Below are positions 48,801 through 62,423 of a DNA stretch of 64,000 nt, piece by piece. Source of the DNA: Latrodectus hesperus (Eukaryota; Arthropoda; Arachnida; Araneae; Theridiidae); assembly GCA_037975125.1 (NCBI GenBank), contig JAJQOW010000014.1, positions 19,361,484 through 19,425,483 on the forward strand, given 5' to 3'. The notes below the pieces were generated by a model that did not search any database, was not told the origin of the DNA, and saw only the letters and a list, made by a program, of their open reading frames with translations. Every line of letters starts with the position of its first letter. The first letter of the stretch is position 1. Both the position numbers and the translations under genes were made by a program.

Positions 48801-51800
48801 TCAAATTATAATTTATTTCAGGCGTCTCCAAACTTAGCATGAGAATCTCATTTATTCCTCAATTCAACCTGAATTTTTTTTCAATCCTAATTAAGTAATA
48901 GTTACTATTTGTATTTTAATACATGTCAAGCATTTAGTCATCAAACTTAGATTTAACTTTTGGCTGATTTTGCTTTTGTAGCTTTGATTGTTTTGAAAAT
49001 AAATTGAATCTTTTTTCAGTTTTTGAAATAAAGATTTTTAAGGCTGATTTTTTAAAATCCTTTTAATACGTTATTAAAAGTTAGCAACTAGTGAGGGAAG
49101 AAATCATGGCTGATCATTTCTTCAAGTAATTTTAAACCTCAACTGCAAACATAAATCGCATTAATTATAAATATAATGTTCACTTTCATTATATAATTTA
49201 TATTTGTTACTTTGTGTAAGTTTTATGGATGAATTTCATATAACTTCAATTAAGATGTTCAATTTCATTACATGAGTCGGTTATTTATTTTTTCTATTTA
49301 TATAGTTTGTAAGATTGTTATTTGATAAGATTTACTTACAATGTAAATTTTAGAATTTAGTTAAATTTTGATAGTCCTCATCATTTGGGATTATGCATGT
49401 TACCACAAGTTAAATTGACAATGTTCACAGAAGTTTATGGCCAGCAAGCTGTAATTTAAAGATTTTTAACCTACTTCATCCATTGTTTAAAGTCTTAAAA
49501 AAAATAAAATGGCTATTAATCTACTTTCCTTTTTCTTTATTAGTATAGGTTTTGTTATTTAATCAATATTTATAGAGTTTGGTTTCTTTTTCGAACTATT
49601 TGAAATATCCTTTTTTTTTAATTTTTTTTATTTATTCTGATATTAAACAAAGTTTTCATTCAATCTCATTTTTTTCATTCAACTTTTATTCAAACATGTG
49701 CAAAGAAAAATGTACTTTATGTAGGAAAAAAAAGATTTTTAATACATAAATTACATTTTTTTTTGTACATGAAAGATCCCTTTTTATATTTTTAAGAGAA
49801 GTAAAATTTTCCAACTTCCCTGTGACTGATATCTGGAATAAACTTATATATTTTTATAAACACAATTTCCAAAGTTTTTTAAATTACTGTAAAAGCCATT
49901 TGAAATATAAAATTGATAAAGTGAAGCTTATTATAAGAAAACTAATACTCCTATAATTTTTGCAACTGCAAGCATATTTTGAAGAAAAAACCATATATAT
50001 TGCTTTATGTCAACTGATTGCTTAAAGATATGGTTCTTAATTTTTTTAAATCAATAAATCAAGCTAATAAAATGTATCATGTAAACAAGAAATTTGTATA
50101 GAATAGTTGTATTTTTATTGTAATGGTATAGTATTAGTAAAATATCGCGAAATATTTTCATGAATTGCTGCATTGTTTTCAGAAATTAAAATTTTTTTGC
50201 ATTGTTTTTCAGCTCGACAAAATATTCAATCATTGGCATCAAGACTACAATTAAAATCACATTCTGTTGAAGCTGCTTTAAATTTTTACAAAATGGCATT
50301 GACAAAGCAACTGACTAAAGGACGTAAAAGCACTCATGTTATTGCAGCTTGTGTCTACATGCAGTGCCGAAATGAGAGTACACCTCGTATCCTTTGTTCT
50401 GATATTAATTTATTGTCATAAGAGGCAAACCTATACATTTGACAGTATGAATATTTTTCATTTATCATATTGTCAAATTTTATATTAGTAGTCCGAAATA
50501 AACTACTTTTGAAAACTTTTCTTATTTTCCGAATATTTAATGTAGAATTTCTTTTAAATATCTGTCTCACCAAATACTTTGTGTCTTCATATATCAATAT
50601 ATAGTTTGATATAAATATAAATATTACTGTTTCAATTTATTTTAATAACTGTTACAGTTCTGCAATCTTAACAAAAATGTCACCAATCAGTGACAACAGA
50701 ATTTAGCATAATGAATTTGGTAAAAGTATCTTTTATAGTAAAGTGCTCTAAATGAATTTCAAAACTATAATATAGTAAAACCCAGATCACTGTTTTGAAT
50801 GTACATGCATGACACAAGAGCACACACATGCTTATAAATTTTATTATTAGAACTTATAATTCTTTTAATTGTATGATGTTAAACAAATAGTAATATTTGA
50901 TTTACTGCTATACATGTATTATGAAAACATTGACTTTGAATGACACTGCTGATACCATTTATGTTTTATGAAATAAATAATATGGCACCATGATTTAGAT
51001 GACTTATTTCACCTACAACCATTTCTGTCCAATTACTTTCTATAATGAGTTTCTTTCCTCAGAAAGATATATTACAATTGTTATTGGCTATCATCATTTT
51101 GCATTTTGTCTCAACTTTAGCTGTTTCATTCTAAAAATTTTTATTTTCTTATATTGTCATATAGTAATGAAATTTTATTAGTTACACTGCAGATTTTAAA
51201 TCAGAATGAAAAGGCAAAAAAGGGGATAAATGTGTTAATGTAAAGAGAAAGAAAGCAGGCACACATATAGTGAGGAAAAATGTATTCATCGCCCAGTTAA
51301 AAAATAATTCATTTCTTTCATTTAATTATTAACAAAATATATTTTATTTTTAAAATATATTTTGAACTTTATAATAAACTAAATTTTATTTTAAAATATA
51401 CTTTAAAAATAAAAAAATATTTTAGCAATAAAATATAACAAAATATATTTTATTTTTAAAATTTGTTTTTAAGAATATATACTATTTTAAAATATGTGTT
51501 TAACCTTGTCTTAAAAATATAAAAAATTAGTTTGATAAAATAATAAAAAACTGATGTTTTACAAGAATCTCTTTCACTCTTGATTATCAGGTGCTTATTA
51601 TCACTCTTTTGATCATCAGGTGCTGTTGTATCAGTTTATCACACTTTGTGATGGGGGAAATCCAAAAAAGGTCGAATTGGATGTTTTCCATAATTAATGT
51701 TTTTTATCTACAATTTATATATATAATATTTTTAATAATATTGTATTTTTTATTTTAAGTGACACCATATTATCAGTAGTACATATTGTCAACTACTCTC

Positions 51801-54800
51801 CAAAAAATTTGCAGTGGATTATACATTATATATTGCGGGTAATGCAATGCTTTTTTCTTTTATTTGAAAAAAAGAAGTCTTGTGAATAATATGCCACTAC
51901 TTGTTATATAAAAAAAATATGGTAATTAATAAACAGGTTAATTATTTATTATTGACATTTTTTATTCAATATTCTTGATTGAAATATAGAATTTTACATT
52001 CAACCTATTTTTTTAATAATTTAGAATTATCAATTATTATCAACTTGAGGCTTTATAATTGTTTGTGGGACATAAGTAGCAGATTGATTGTAGAAATGAC
52101 AAATTTCTTTCAATAAGGAGAAATAAATGTTATTTCTTGTCTATTAATTTCATAAGTGATCTGGAAACAAGAGTCTGTCATAACATAAATTTGGAAATAA
52201 AAACCTGAAAAAAATTACTTAAATATTGATATAAATTATATTGGCTATTTAATGTCTTGGAGAAATATAATTGGGCGAACACATCAAAGATATTAATGAT
52301 TTATTACAAATATTTTTAATGTATATACTTTAATAAAAGATTTTTTTCATTACTCAGGAAAAAGAATTATTATGTTAATTTTCTTAGATATTGTGTTGCA
52401 ATGTATTTTTGATCTAAATGTATATTTCTTAATGTACACTGATATGCTTTTGGATTTAAGTGAAATTTTGAGGGTAAGTTTGTTTGATTTTCATAAAACT
52501 CTTCTTATTTCTTTAATTTTTTGTCATTTACTAAATTGTTCTATTTTTTAGATTAATGTGTATGAATTGGGAAAGACTTATCTTAAGTTGTCATCTGCTC
52601 TTTGTATTAAAACTCCAATTATAGGTATTTTTTTAATTTAAATCTTAATTACTTAAGAAATAAGGGTATTTTGTTATGAAATATTTAATTTTTGCTATGA
52701 GAATTATTATATTTTATTTAATATTTATGCTTATGTTTAAATTGATTATACATAAACAGTATATATGTTTTTAGTCTTTTTTTATGTCATTTAATAAAAT
52801 ATTAAATAAAATCCAATATTTCATATTTTTTTTAATTTATTATTTGCCATTTCCATCCTTATATTAACCATGAATCAAATATCGTAATACTTTTTGAGGC
52901 GAAAAATTATTTTTCTGTTAGTAATTTATAGTTTATAGTGTTTCATTGTAAATTAATTGTTAAACTAAGGTTTTTTAAAACTTAAAAAAAATTAAATTGT
53001 TTTGTTTTAAAAATCCTGACGTATTCTTTATTTTTAATTATATTATTTTGTTCATTTCTAATTGTTTTTATATTTTTAAAAAAGTGCTATTTTAAAGAAA
53101 TATTAATTTCTAAACAATATTTGTGGGATATTTTACTTTATGAAATTAATTTTATAATAAATTATAATATAAAGTTGAGTGTAGAGTTCAATATCAGCTA
53201 TTATTGAACAATAGGAGATGGGTATTGTATTGTGTTACCTACATGCATTTCTGTCAAAATGGATGTTGGGAAATTTTTTCTCCATATTTCCTACTTTTGA
53301 CATGTGAAGGCAACCCATTATTAATAAAAGTACCTGGAAAGAGCAATTTTATAGTGGATTTAAAAAAGCCCTATAACAGTTTCCAATCATTAGGTTTTCC
53401 ACAACACAGTGTTTAATATTGTAATGTCAACTTGCTCATTTCAGATTTTTCATTGACTCATTTCAAATTTTTTCATTCATGTTGAAATGAGTACTAGTTT
53501 CCATTAATTTTCATTTTTGTTTCAAATTGTCATTATTATGCTATTTGTCATATTTTAAAAGTTATTTAAAATGTGATATAATTTTATTTATGAAATATTC
53601 AATTTTTAATGATTAGCTTTCTGGTTTTTCCTTTGGTCAAGTTTTATTTTTCTCACATATTGATAAAATATATTATGAATTCTTATAAAGATTCCTTCTT
53701 TAGCTCTTAAAACTAATTTCTATTTTTATTACACTTACTTTAATATTACTTGATATTAAAGCATCATATGAAGACAGCTTGTGGAATCTTTTAAACCACA
53801 GTTTGTTTGATAATGCTTGAGATTTAGCTTAATTATAATAGTTTATAAAGAAAATTTTGGTAGTTTTACATTTAATATAAAATTTGCAAAAAATATTAAA
53901 TATTTTAATTGCAATAATTCTAAAAATACTTGTTATTTTTTTTCTTTTTTGCTATAACATATAGTGAAGATTTGTTTTTAATTATTTCAGTGCATAAATG
54001 AAAAAAAACATTATTTTTAATTAATAAATGTAAACATCTTATCAAGTATAAAATGTAAGTTAAACATATTTTTTAAAGCTATCAGTTTTTTTATATAAAA
54101 TTTTATACCACAGATCCAGTTCTATACATTACAAGATTTGCTCGTCAATTAGAGTTTGGTGATAAAGAAGGAGCTGTAGTTTATGTAGCAACAAAATTAG
54201 TTTCTCGAATGAAATTTGATTGGATACATATGGGGCGAAGACCTTCTGGCTTGTGTGGTGCAGGTTTGTTATTTATATGGCTTTTAGAAACTGTTTTTAT
54301 ATAAGTAGTTAGTAAGTTTCATGCTCAAAATAGAATTAATAAAGTAAAAATAACTTAAATTTAGTCTAGGGTAAAATATTTATTGATAATATTTTTTTAA
54401 TCTTATTTGTATATCCAATTAATACTTTTAAATGTGTCAAGGAAAATTAAATTTGGTTCGAGAATTCTATATTAGTGTCAAATGTAAAACTTATGTAAAA
54501 TTTAATGTTTGACATTCAGTTTTCTCAGTTATTAATATTTTTAACTTAATTCCTGTATTAATTTATTTTTAGCATTGCTTGTTGCTGCAAGATTGCATAA
54601 CTTCAATCGAACTATTGATGATATAATTAAAGTTGTCAAAGTATGTCAAGCTACTGTTCGGAAAAGGTAACAGTAAAATCAGAATTATTAAAATTTATAA
54701 AATAGCTTTTATATGTAATTATAGGCTGCCACCCATTAATATTTATTAATGTGTTTGATTAAATTAAATTTTCATTTTAATTGGGAAATAAGTAAAAGGT

Positions 54801-57800
54801 CATTTAACATAATCACGCTTTTTTAACTTAACACTGTAGACTCTTTTAGAGAAGATAAAAAAAAAATGGACTTTATCATTATTTTATTGTTTTCAGTTAT
54901 TACAACTGTGCGAAAGTTTTTATTATACTTAATACAAAAGCTTTGCTATTTTTTTATTTAGATTGAATGAATTTAGTGACACTCCTTCTGGTAAACTTTC
55001 AATTGATGATTTTATGAGTGTTAATTTGTCAGAGGAGCAAGATCCCCCTTGCTTTAAAAATGCACGTAGAAAATTAAGAGAGGTAATATTTTTCTTTTAA
55101 TTATTAGTAAATATGTATATACTTATAATTTAACCAGTTTTTAAATTTAAGTGAAGGTATTAATCTAAAATATTCATTGTATGATTTATTTTTGTTATGA
55201 GATGATATGTATATAATGATTAAATTTTCCCAAATTTCTTTCTCAGATAATTTTAGCTTTTAATTTATAAAAATATGTTAATATAGCTTGTCTCAAGTAA
55301 TACATTTTTTTAAAGAAATCAATGTTTTTTTATTTATTTAATTGATATTGGAATAAAAATACGCAATTGTTACCTTTTGTTCTTATCATTTTATATTTGT
55401 TTATTAATTATTGAATTTTAAATATATTTTTCTTAGTTTTGAAACAAATATTTTGTTTTGTAATTTAAGCAATCCATTTCACTTAAATATAAGTTTTATT
55501 TAAAGCTTTCATTGATTTTAAATTATTTAAACTTTTATAAATTTAAAATGTTATTTAAATTTTTATATGAGTAGATTACTTTAATACCGATATATAAGTA
55601 TATATATACATATATATATATATAAATCCTAAAATTTTAAAATATTAATGAGCAAGTTTTATTTTACAGTATATTAGCTTTATACTATAATTATTTTTGT
55701 AAATAATGAATGCAAAACAATTGTATTTTAAAAAAATTGTTTAACAAAACTGAAAATTTGAAATGCCTCCTCCCTTTGAGTAAAAGAAACAAGCTCTTAT
55801 TTCTTAATATTTTTATATTTTTGCTTATTTTCTTGCAATTTTTGTGCTGTTAATTTTCATATTTTCCCCTGATTATCTTACTTTGTACTCTAAATGCTTT
55901 ATTTTGTTCGTATTAAAAGATTTAAGAGATTAAAAGAAAAAGATTTAAAAGATTAAAAAATTTTAAGAAATTATAAATTTAGCTTAACTTTAATTTCTTA
56001 AATATTTTGATTTGAGCTTTTGATTATTATATACATATATTTATATTATATTGTGTGGTGTGGTTGTAGTGGTAGTAGTATAGTATTGTTGTGTGTTGTT
56101 TTGTAGTGTACTTTTGTTTTGTAGTGTAGTGTTATGTTGTAGTATTGTATTTATGTATTGTGTTGTATTGTGTAGTAGTATTGTATTATTGTGTGTTGTA
56201 TTGCAGTAAGTAGTATTGTAGTGTTTTGTTCTGTTGCGTAGTGTTTTGCTGTGTAGTGTAGTGTTTTGCTGTGTAGTGTAGTGTTTTGCTGTGTAGTATA
56301 GTGTTTTGTTGTGTAGTGTTGTGTTGAGTGGTTGGTTGGGTTTTATGGCACAAGGTCCAAAATTGGACATGCTGCTGTGTTGTAGTAGTGTTGTGTGTTG
56401 TGTTGTTTAGTGCTTTGTTTTGTAGTGTTGTGTTGTCTTGCACAAGCACATCACTCTGAAATTTTTGAGATACACAAAGATTTCTAAAATTATTTACAAG
56501 ATTTTGTTACTCATATTAGTCTATGCCAGAATTAGTGTACTTCTGTATTTAAAGATTTGAAAGATTAAAAACTTCACTTATTTGTTAAAATTGATAGAAA
56601 GAAATATATATAACCTGAGCAATTTCCTCTTCAGAATGGAATTCACATATTCACTTGAGTTTTAAAGTCAAGTCAAACATTGTTAAATCATGTGAAAAAA
56701 GTGAATGTTCTATCATTTTGATATATTTTTGTATATGATACTCAACTGTCAATCTTGCTGAAGAAAAAGATGCATTGTGATTGTGGAACACAATTTCTCT
56801 AACTTTCACTTTTTGGAAAATTTCTATAAGATATTTTGTAGTATACCAGATAATCGTAGCGCATCGGAGTCAGGGACCAACCAAATTCTGTAATTCCACT
56901 TCACAGCTTTCATCAATTAATTCTGAAAAAAAAACATTTATAATTCATAAAAATTTAACTATTATGTTCAGATACAAAAATCTATCCTTTACTTTCTTGA
57001 TGAAGACTTTCTTTTAAGACTCTTTTCTTGAGAACGTTAAATCGTCATTTACAATTTTAGAAATGATGTGGCAGCCATTTTTTATTTTTTGGGATTATTA
57101 ACTAATTCAGTCATCCTCATTATGATTTGTGAAGTTGTGTATGAACTAATAGAAAGTTATGTTTCTATTAATTCTTTATGAATAACTTTTATATATAGTG
57201 ATGGATCCAATCTGCAATTTTTTGTGTCATTTAATGGGTACAAGAATTATCATTAATGTTTTTGTATGTGATGTGTTCATTTAAGATTACTGATGGCAAT
57301 TGCCTTCCTGTGTCTTCATATTGAGGGGAATTTCAACCTTTAAAATTCTATAAACCATTTAATATAGTAGAATGAATGGAACCCGTAATTTTCAAATGCT
57401 AAATGTATGTGTTAAATAAATCCTTCTTGATTTATGACAACAAATTTAAATTCGAAAATCATACCTTTTTTCTTTTCTTCTGACTAAAACTAATTCTGTG
57501 CAAAACTACTTGAAATTAGCTAATAAAAAATCATCGATTTAACAGATAAATGGTTCATATTTTCTAATTTAACTATTAATTCTTTTGCTTCCACCTTATG
57601 TATAGTGATGTATCTAATTAAAGTTTGGAAACATGTATCTTAAAAATTCTAAGAACAACATTTGCTATTACATAAATATTGTTTCAGTTTGAAGAAAAAT
57701 ATTCAAGTGAGACCTAACTCAGTAATTAAGTAATAAAAATTAATTTAAATTGAATCATTTAAAATAAATGCTTTGTAAATCATATGTTATAGAAAAATTC

Positions 57801-60800
57801 TGTTGATATAAATTAGCAAAATAATTTTAGTTAATGAAATCTGATGCTTTTATTTATAATGGAAATTACATAAAGTTAGTGCTTATTTAAATTTAACTAT
57901 CCATCTACAAATACTATGTAAATTAATGTATTAATAGTTTCATATTTTGAAACATTTATTAGCTAATGCTATTTTATTTTCAATAATTTAAAATCGAGCA
58001 TTATTGAATATGTAATTTTTAAATATTTTGATCCTGTTAATGCACACTTCTAGCATTTTTCAAAATAATATTTTTTTAAATGATCTATAGTGGTATTCAG
58101 CATACATTTGCAAAGTTTGATTGAAAGTGTAAATTTTTGGAATTTTTTATTTGTTACAAAAATACTTCTTTGGTAGTTTTTAAATAAAAGTTATTGGAGA
58201 AATATTTTACTACTTAGAAATTCATATTGTAATAATTTTAATATGAAAATGTTCTTCACTAAATTATATATTTTGGTTTTAATATGTGGTATAGTTATTG
58301 AATTTTAGTAGTTATTGTTATACTTTAAAATTAAATATTTTTGTGTATATTCATTAACATTATGTTTTTAAATTTAAAAATTTTCGCAAATTTTAGTATA
58401 TTTTTTATTTATATAATTTTTATTTAATTTGAATTCATAACCTATTTACTAATATTTATTAGCTTTATATTTTTGATGCTAAAAATATTATATAAAAATA
58501 TTTATTAATAGTATATTTATTAAAGCTAAAAATATTTGTACAAATTAATATAAATGTCGATTATTTTGTTTTCTTTTATAAATTAAAATAGATTTTTATA
58601 TTAACATTAGAAGAGAGACTTTTATTCATAAAATAAATAACGTTTAATATTCTTTATCAAGTGTTTTTAATTCAAAATTGCCGAATTATACTTTACATAT
58701 AATTATTGATGTATACATTCTCTTGAGTGTTTCAATTCAAGATTTATGGTTTCTTTAAGTATAGTATAAATGTATTGTTTTCTTATTTTCAATTTTAGCT
58801 AGAGGATGAAAATAAAGTAAAAGATGTTGAGAAACAGATATCAGAAATTAGGGCACAAATTGAAAAAGTGCTTGAGAACTCTAAGAAAAAATCACCATTT
58901 GAAAATCTTACCCAAGTTGCTGGTGCGTAAATTTTCTTGATAATTTGATGTAATATTCAAATATTGTTATTTTTAAAATGTCTATTAATTTGTTTTCTTT
59001 TATCAATTAAGAGATTTTTTATTAACATTAGAGGAAAGACTTTTACATATATAATAAATAACATTAAATATTCTTTATCAAGTGTTTTTAATACATGCCA
59101 AATTATATTTTACATATAATTATTGATGTATATATTTATACTTATGTATAGTTATGGATTTAAAATAAGCTTGGAAATATGAATAAACTGTATAACGAGA
59201 ATGTTGAGAATATTTTAAAATAATTGTGTTAAGAGATTTAGGATACAAATATTTTATTAATTAGTTTTTTCTTAGCAAATTGATGAATAGTGAATCTTGA
59301 AACTATAGTTGATGTTTTTCATTGTTTACAGTTTATATCCTAATTTGGTAGCTGTGAGCCTGTTTTTCTTACAGAAAATCGTTTAAATTAGTGTGATGCC
59401 ATGAACCACAAATGTTCAGTATTTTAGAAACTACTTTTTATACTATTCTGGGAACTATTGTAAACTATAAAGTACTTCCAAATATTTTTAAATTTGCTTA
59501 TGTTTATTTTGTTTTGTTATGTTTAAATTTGTTTATATTTTAAAATTTTTTTGTTTATATTATATTTGCTTATGTTTTTTATTCTTAAATGTCAAAAAGA
59601 TGTTTTTTATTAATTTTACGATTCCTTTGACCAGGTCTTAAAATATATATTTGAAAATGACATTTTTTTATTTCATTTGACATTTCTTCTCTTAAACAAA
59701 TTACAATGAAATGTACGAATAATATTTTTATTGTGTAAATAACCAATGCAGCACATATATATACATATATAATTAGTATTGCTTAATTTTTTTATATATC
59801 TAATTTGTTGATATTTAAATATATAGTGTTGGAGGATATCCACATGTTGTTTATTTCTTGTATCCAACTTAATGTCAACGGTATCATGGTTCTGGTGTGA
59901 TGTGGTCAGAGTAGATGGGAGATTAGAAACAACAAATGTGTATTATGTTATTAGCAAACTCTGGGTTTTAGGAATCAAATAATATTGAAATAAAAATTTA
60001 AAGACAACCAATATTTTCATCAGAAATCTTCAACTTCAAAGGAAATATTGGATATTTTCTAAGAGTGGAAACATTGCATATTAAAAATCTTATTTGTATG
60101 ATAATAAATATATTCTTTGAATATTTTATGGGTTTTGAATATATATATGGATATTTTTTCCTCCTGGATAAATACCCTTTAAAGAAAGTTTTTAAAATTA
60201 ATTATTATCCGATATGCCAAACTGTTAAATTAAGAGTGCTATTCCCATGGGCTTCATTGTCACAAAATTTTATTCTGTATAATGTGATTTAAAAAAACTT
60301 ATAAAATGAATAAACGAAAAAATAAATTATACCTATGAAATGTGGAAAATATATGTTCTTGAATAAACTTTCATGTACTCATTAAAAATAATCAATATGC
60401 TTTACACATGTGTTTATTATACAAAGTAAGTTACAACAAGGTAATATTAAATTGAATTAAAATAAAGAAACTTGTTTAACATCTGCTGACAAAAGTAATT
60501 ACAGTATGATTTAAAGTTATAGAACTTGTTTTATTACTATCTTAACTAAAAAGTTTATCAAATCATGAGTTTTAAAAAAATTAAAATAATCTAATGTATC
60601 ATGCCACCATATACATTTCTTGCTATACAATCTCATTTTCTGAGAATATAATTTCATCATCTTTGAATTCTGATTTGATAGAGAATATATGCTTTTATAC
60701 TTTTCTGTGCACTTTCTTCATATTTTGCAAATAATGAAATATTTTTATTTTTCTATTTCACTTAGCTGATTACATGAATGATTGATGTTTGGGCTTTCAA

Positions 60801-62365
60801 TTCACTAGTTTGTAGGTTTGAATCCTACTTTAGGTTTGGATGTGTTTGTAGTGGTTTGAGATTCACTTTAAATTGGATAAGTCTTGTTTGTCCTCATGTG
60901 CGAAATTTGACCACTGAACGATAAACAAACCCAATATTCAGAAAGATCACATTAATAAAAACATGTGAATGTTAAAAATATGCTTGGAATAAATTTTTTA
61001 GTGAAAGGTAAACTTAGACTGTGATAACTTTTCAATAATTGTAAAAAAATTTTGAAGAATTTATGTGCTATTATTTGTAATTTATCTAATTAAAGTTTAT
61101 AAAAATGTTTTAGTTCAAATTGTGTATCGTCAATCAAATAAATGATAGAAATTCCTGTTTTGCATAGTATCTGTTACACAATTTGTTCTTTGAATTGCTT
61201 ACTTGAGATATAGTGATGACTTATAAATTCTAAACTTATTTGTATATTTATGTTATATGTAAATGTAATGTTATATAACAAAATATTTCAGTGTAAAATA
61301 ACACATTACAAACAATTATATTGCTTATTTTACACATCACTTTATTTAGATTGCTATTTAATATAAAATAAAAAAATTAATACATAGAAATCATGTTTTT
61401 TCTTTTACATGGTTTTTTTCCCTACAATCTATTGTTAGAACTTATTTTTTGATGTTTTAAAAAATGTAGTTTTGAAATTTAGATTGTTCTTAATTGTAAG
61501 TAAATACTCTTTGTGGGGAGTTATGTTTGTGGAATATAAAACAAAAAAGTTATTTTTGGTTGTTTTCATTCATTGTAGTTAACTGCTTTAAAATTATAAA
61601 TTAATGTATATTCCTGCATTTTATTGGTTTTTGTAGAAAAAGCAGCTGAAGATAATACTTCACCCGAAGCATCCTCAAATGTTGACAGAATTATTGCAGA
61701 GACCACTGTGGACACTTTAAAAGACATCATAATCCAAGATGATTCAGTTGAATCTCAAGTAGATGATCTTACACCAATATTAATTCAAGAGACAGAGTCT
61801 GTATCTGTTCTTTCTTCACAATCTATGGAACAAACATTCGAATCCATTGGCTTAAGCAATAGTACTAAAACATCTACTGCAGCACCGTCTAATAAAGGTG
61901 AAGTAATGAAAAAATTCCAGTTTCTAATTTTAAATTATGCCAAACTTTATATTATATACCCTGAAACTTACTGGATTTTCACATTCCACAAAAGATAGCA
62001 CAATGTAATCATATATATATATATGTTTGTATATAAAAATGCCATCAAAAGTATCTAAAAATTTTCTTTGACTATTTTATCTAAAATGTTTTGTTCACAT
62101 AAATAATTATTTTTATAAATATTCTAGCTTAAGAGCTCTCATATCAATTTCTTATCAATAAACCATCTTTTATAGAATAATAATTAGGCTTCATACAACT
62201 TCTAGAAACTCCTTAAATTTCCAAATAATTTCCACTTTTTCTTATCATTTTAGAGGGAAGTTGTGTAAAAGAAATGTTTTAAGTACAATCTTAGTCCTTA
62301 ATGAAAGTGAAAAAAAATGATTATTAATAATCTGTTAAGACACATACAATTTTGTTATTTGGACT

Positions 62366-62423
<58 letters not shown>

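Larger units (their letters stand above)
55083..58798 (+). other. BRF1: BRF1 intron 8 with repeats
   Basis: A 3.7-kb intron. It contains a GT-rich minisatellite at 56041-56446, TA-rich runs near 55590-55630, and the first copy of a block repeated after exon 9. The 78-codon ORF at 56781 shows no motif. Confidence 0.85.

Noticed and set aside
50173..50421. 82-codon ORF starting at 50173 as a gene of its own
   Set aside because: It is BRF1 exon 3 with intron read on both sides; the true exon is 50213-50386.
51330..51540. Array of repeated ATATATTTTATTTTTAAAAT words as a CRISPR-like or satellite array
   Set aside because: Units are irregular, low-complexity and unspaced; this is AT-rich simple sequence in an intron of an animal gene.
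56041..56449. Minus-strand ORFs of 109 and 87 codons rich in Thr, Gln, Asn and His
   Set aside because: They are translations of the GT-rich minisatellite in two frames, inside a BRF1 intron and on the opposite strand.
60800..60850. tRNA gene in BRF1 intron 9
   Set aside because: Only a T-arm-like GTAGGTTTGAATCCTAC is present. No A box, anticodon arm or acceptor stem can be drawn.
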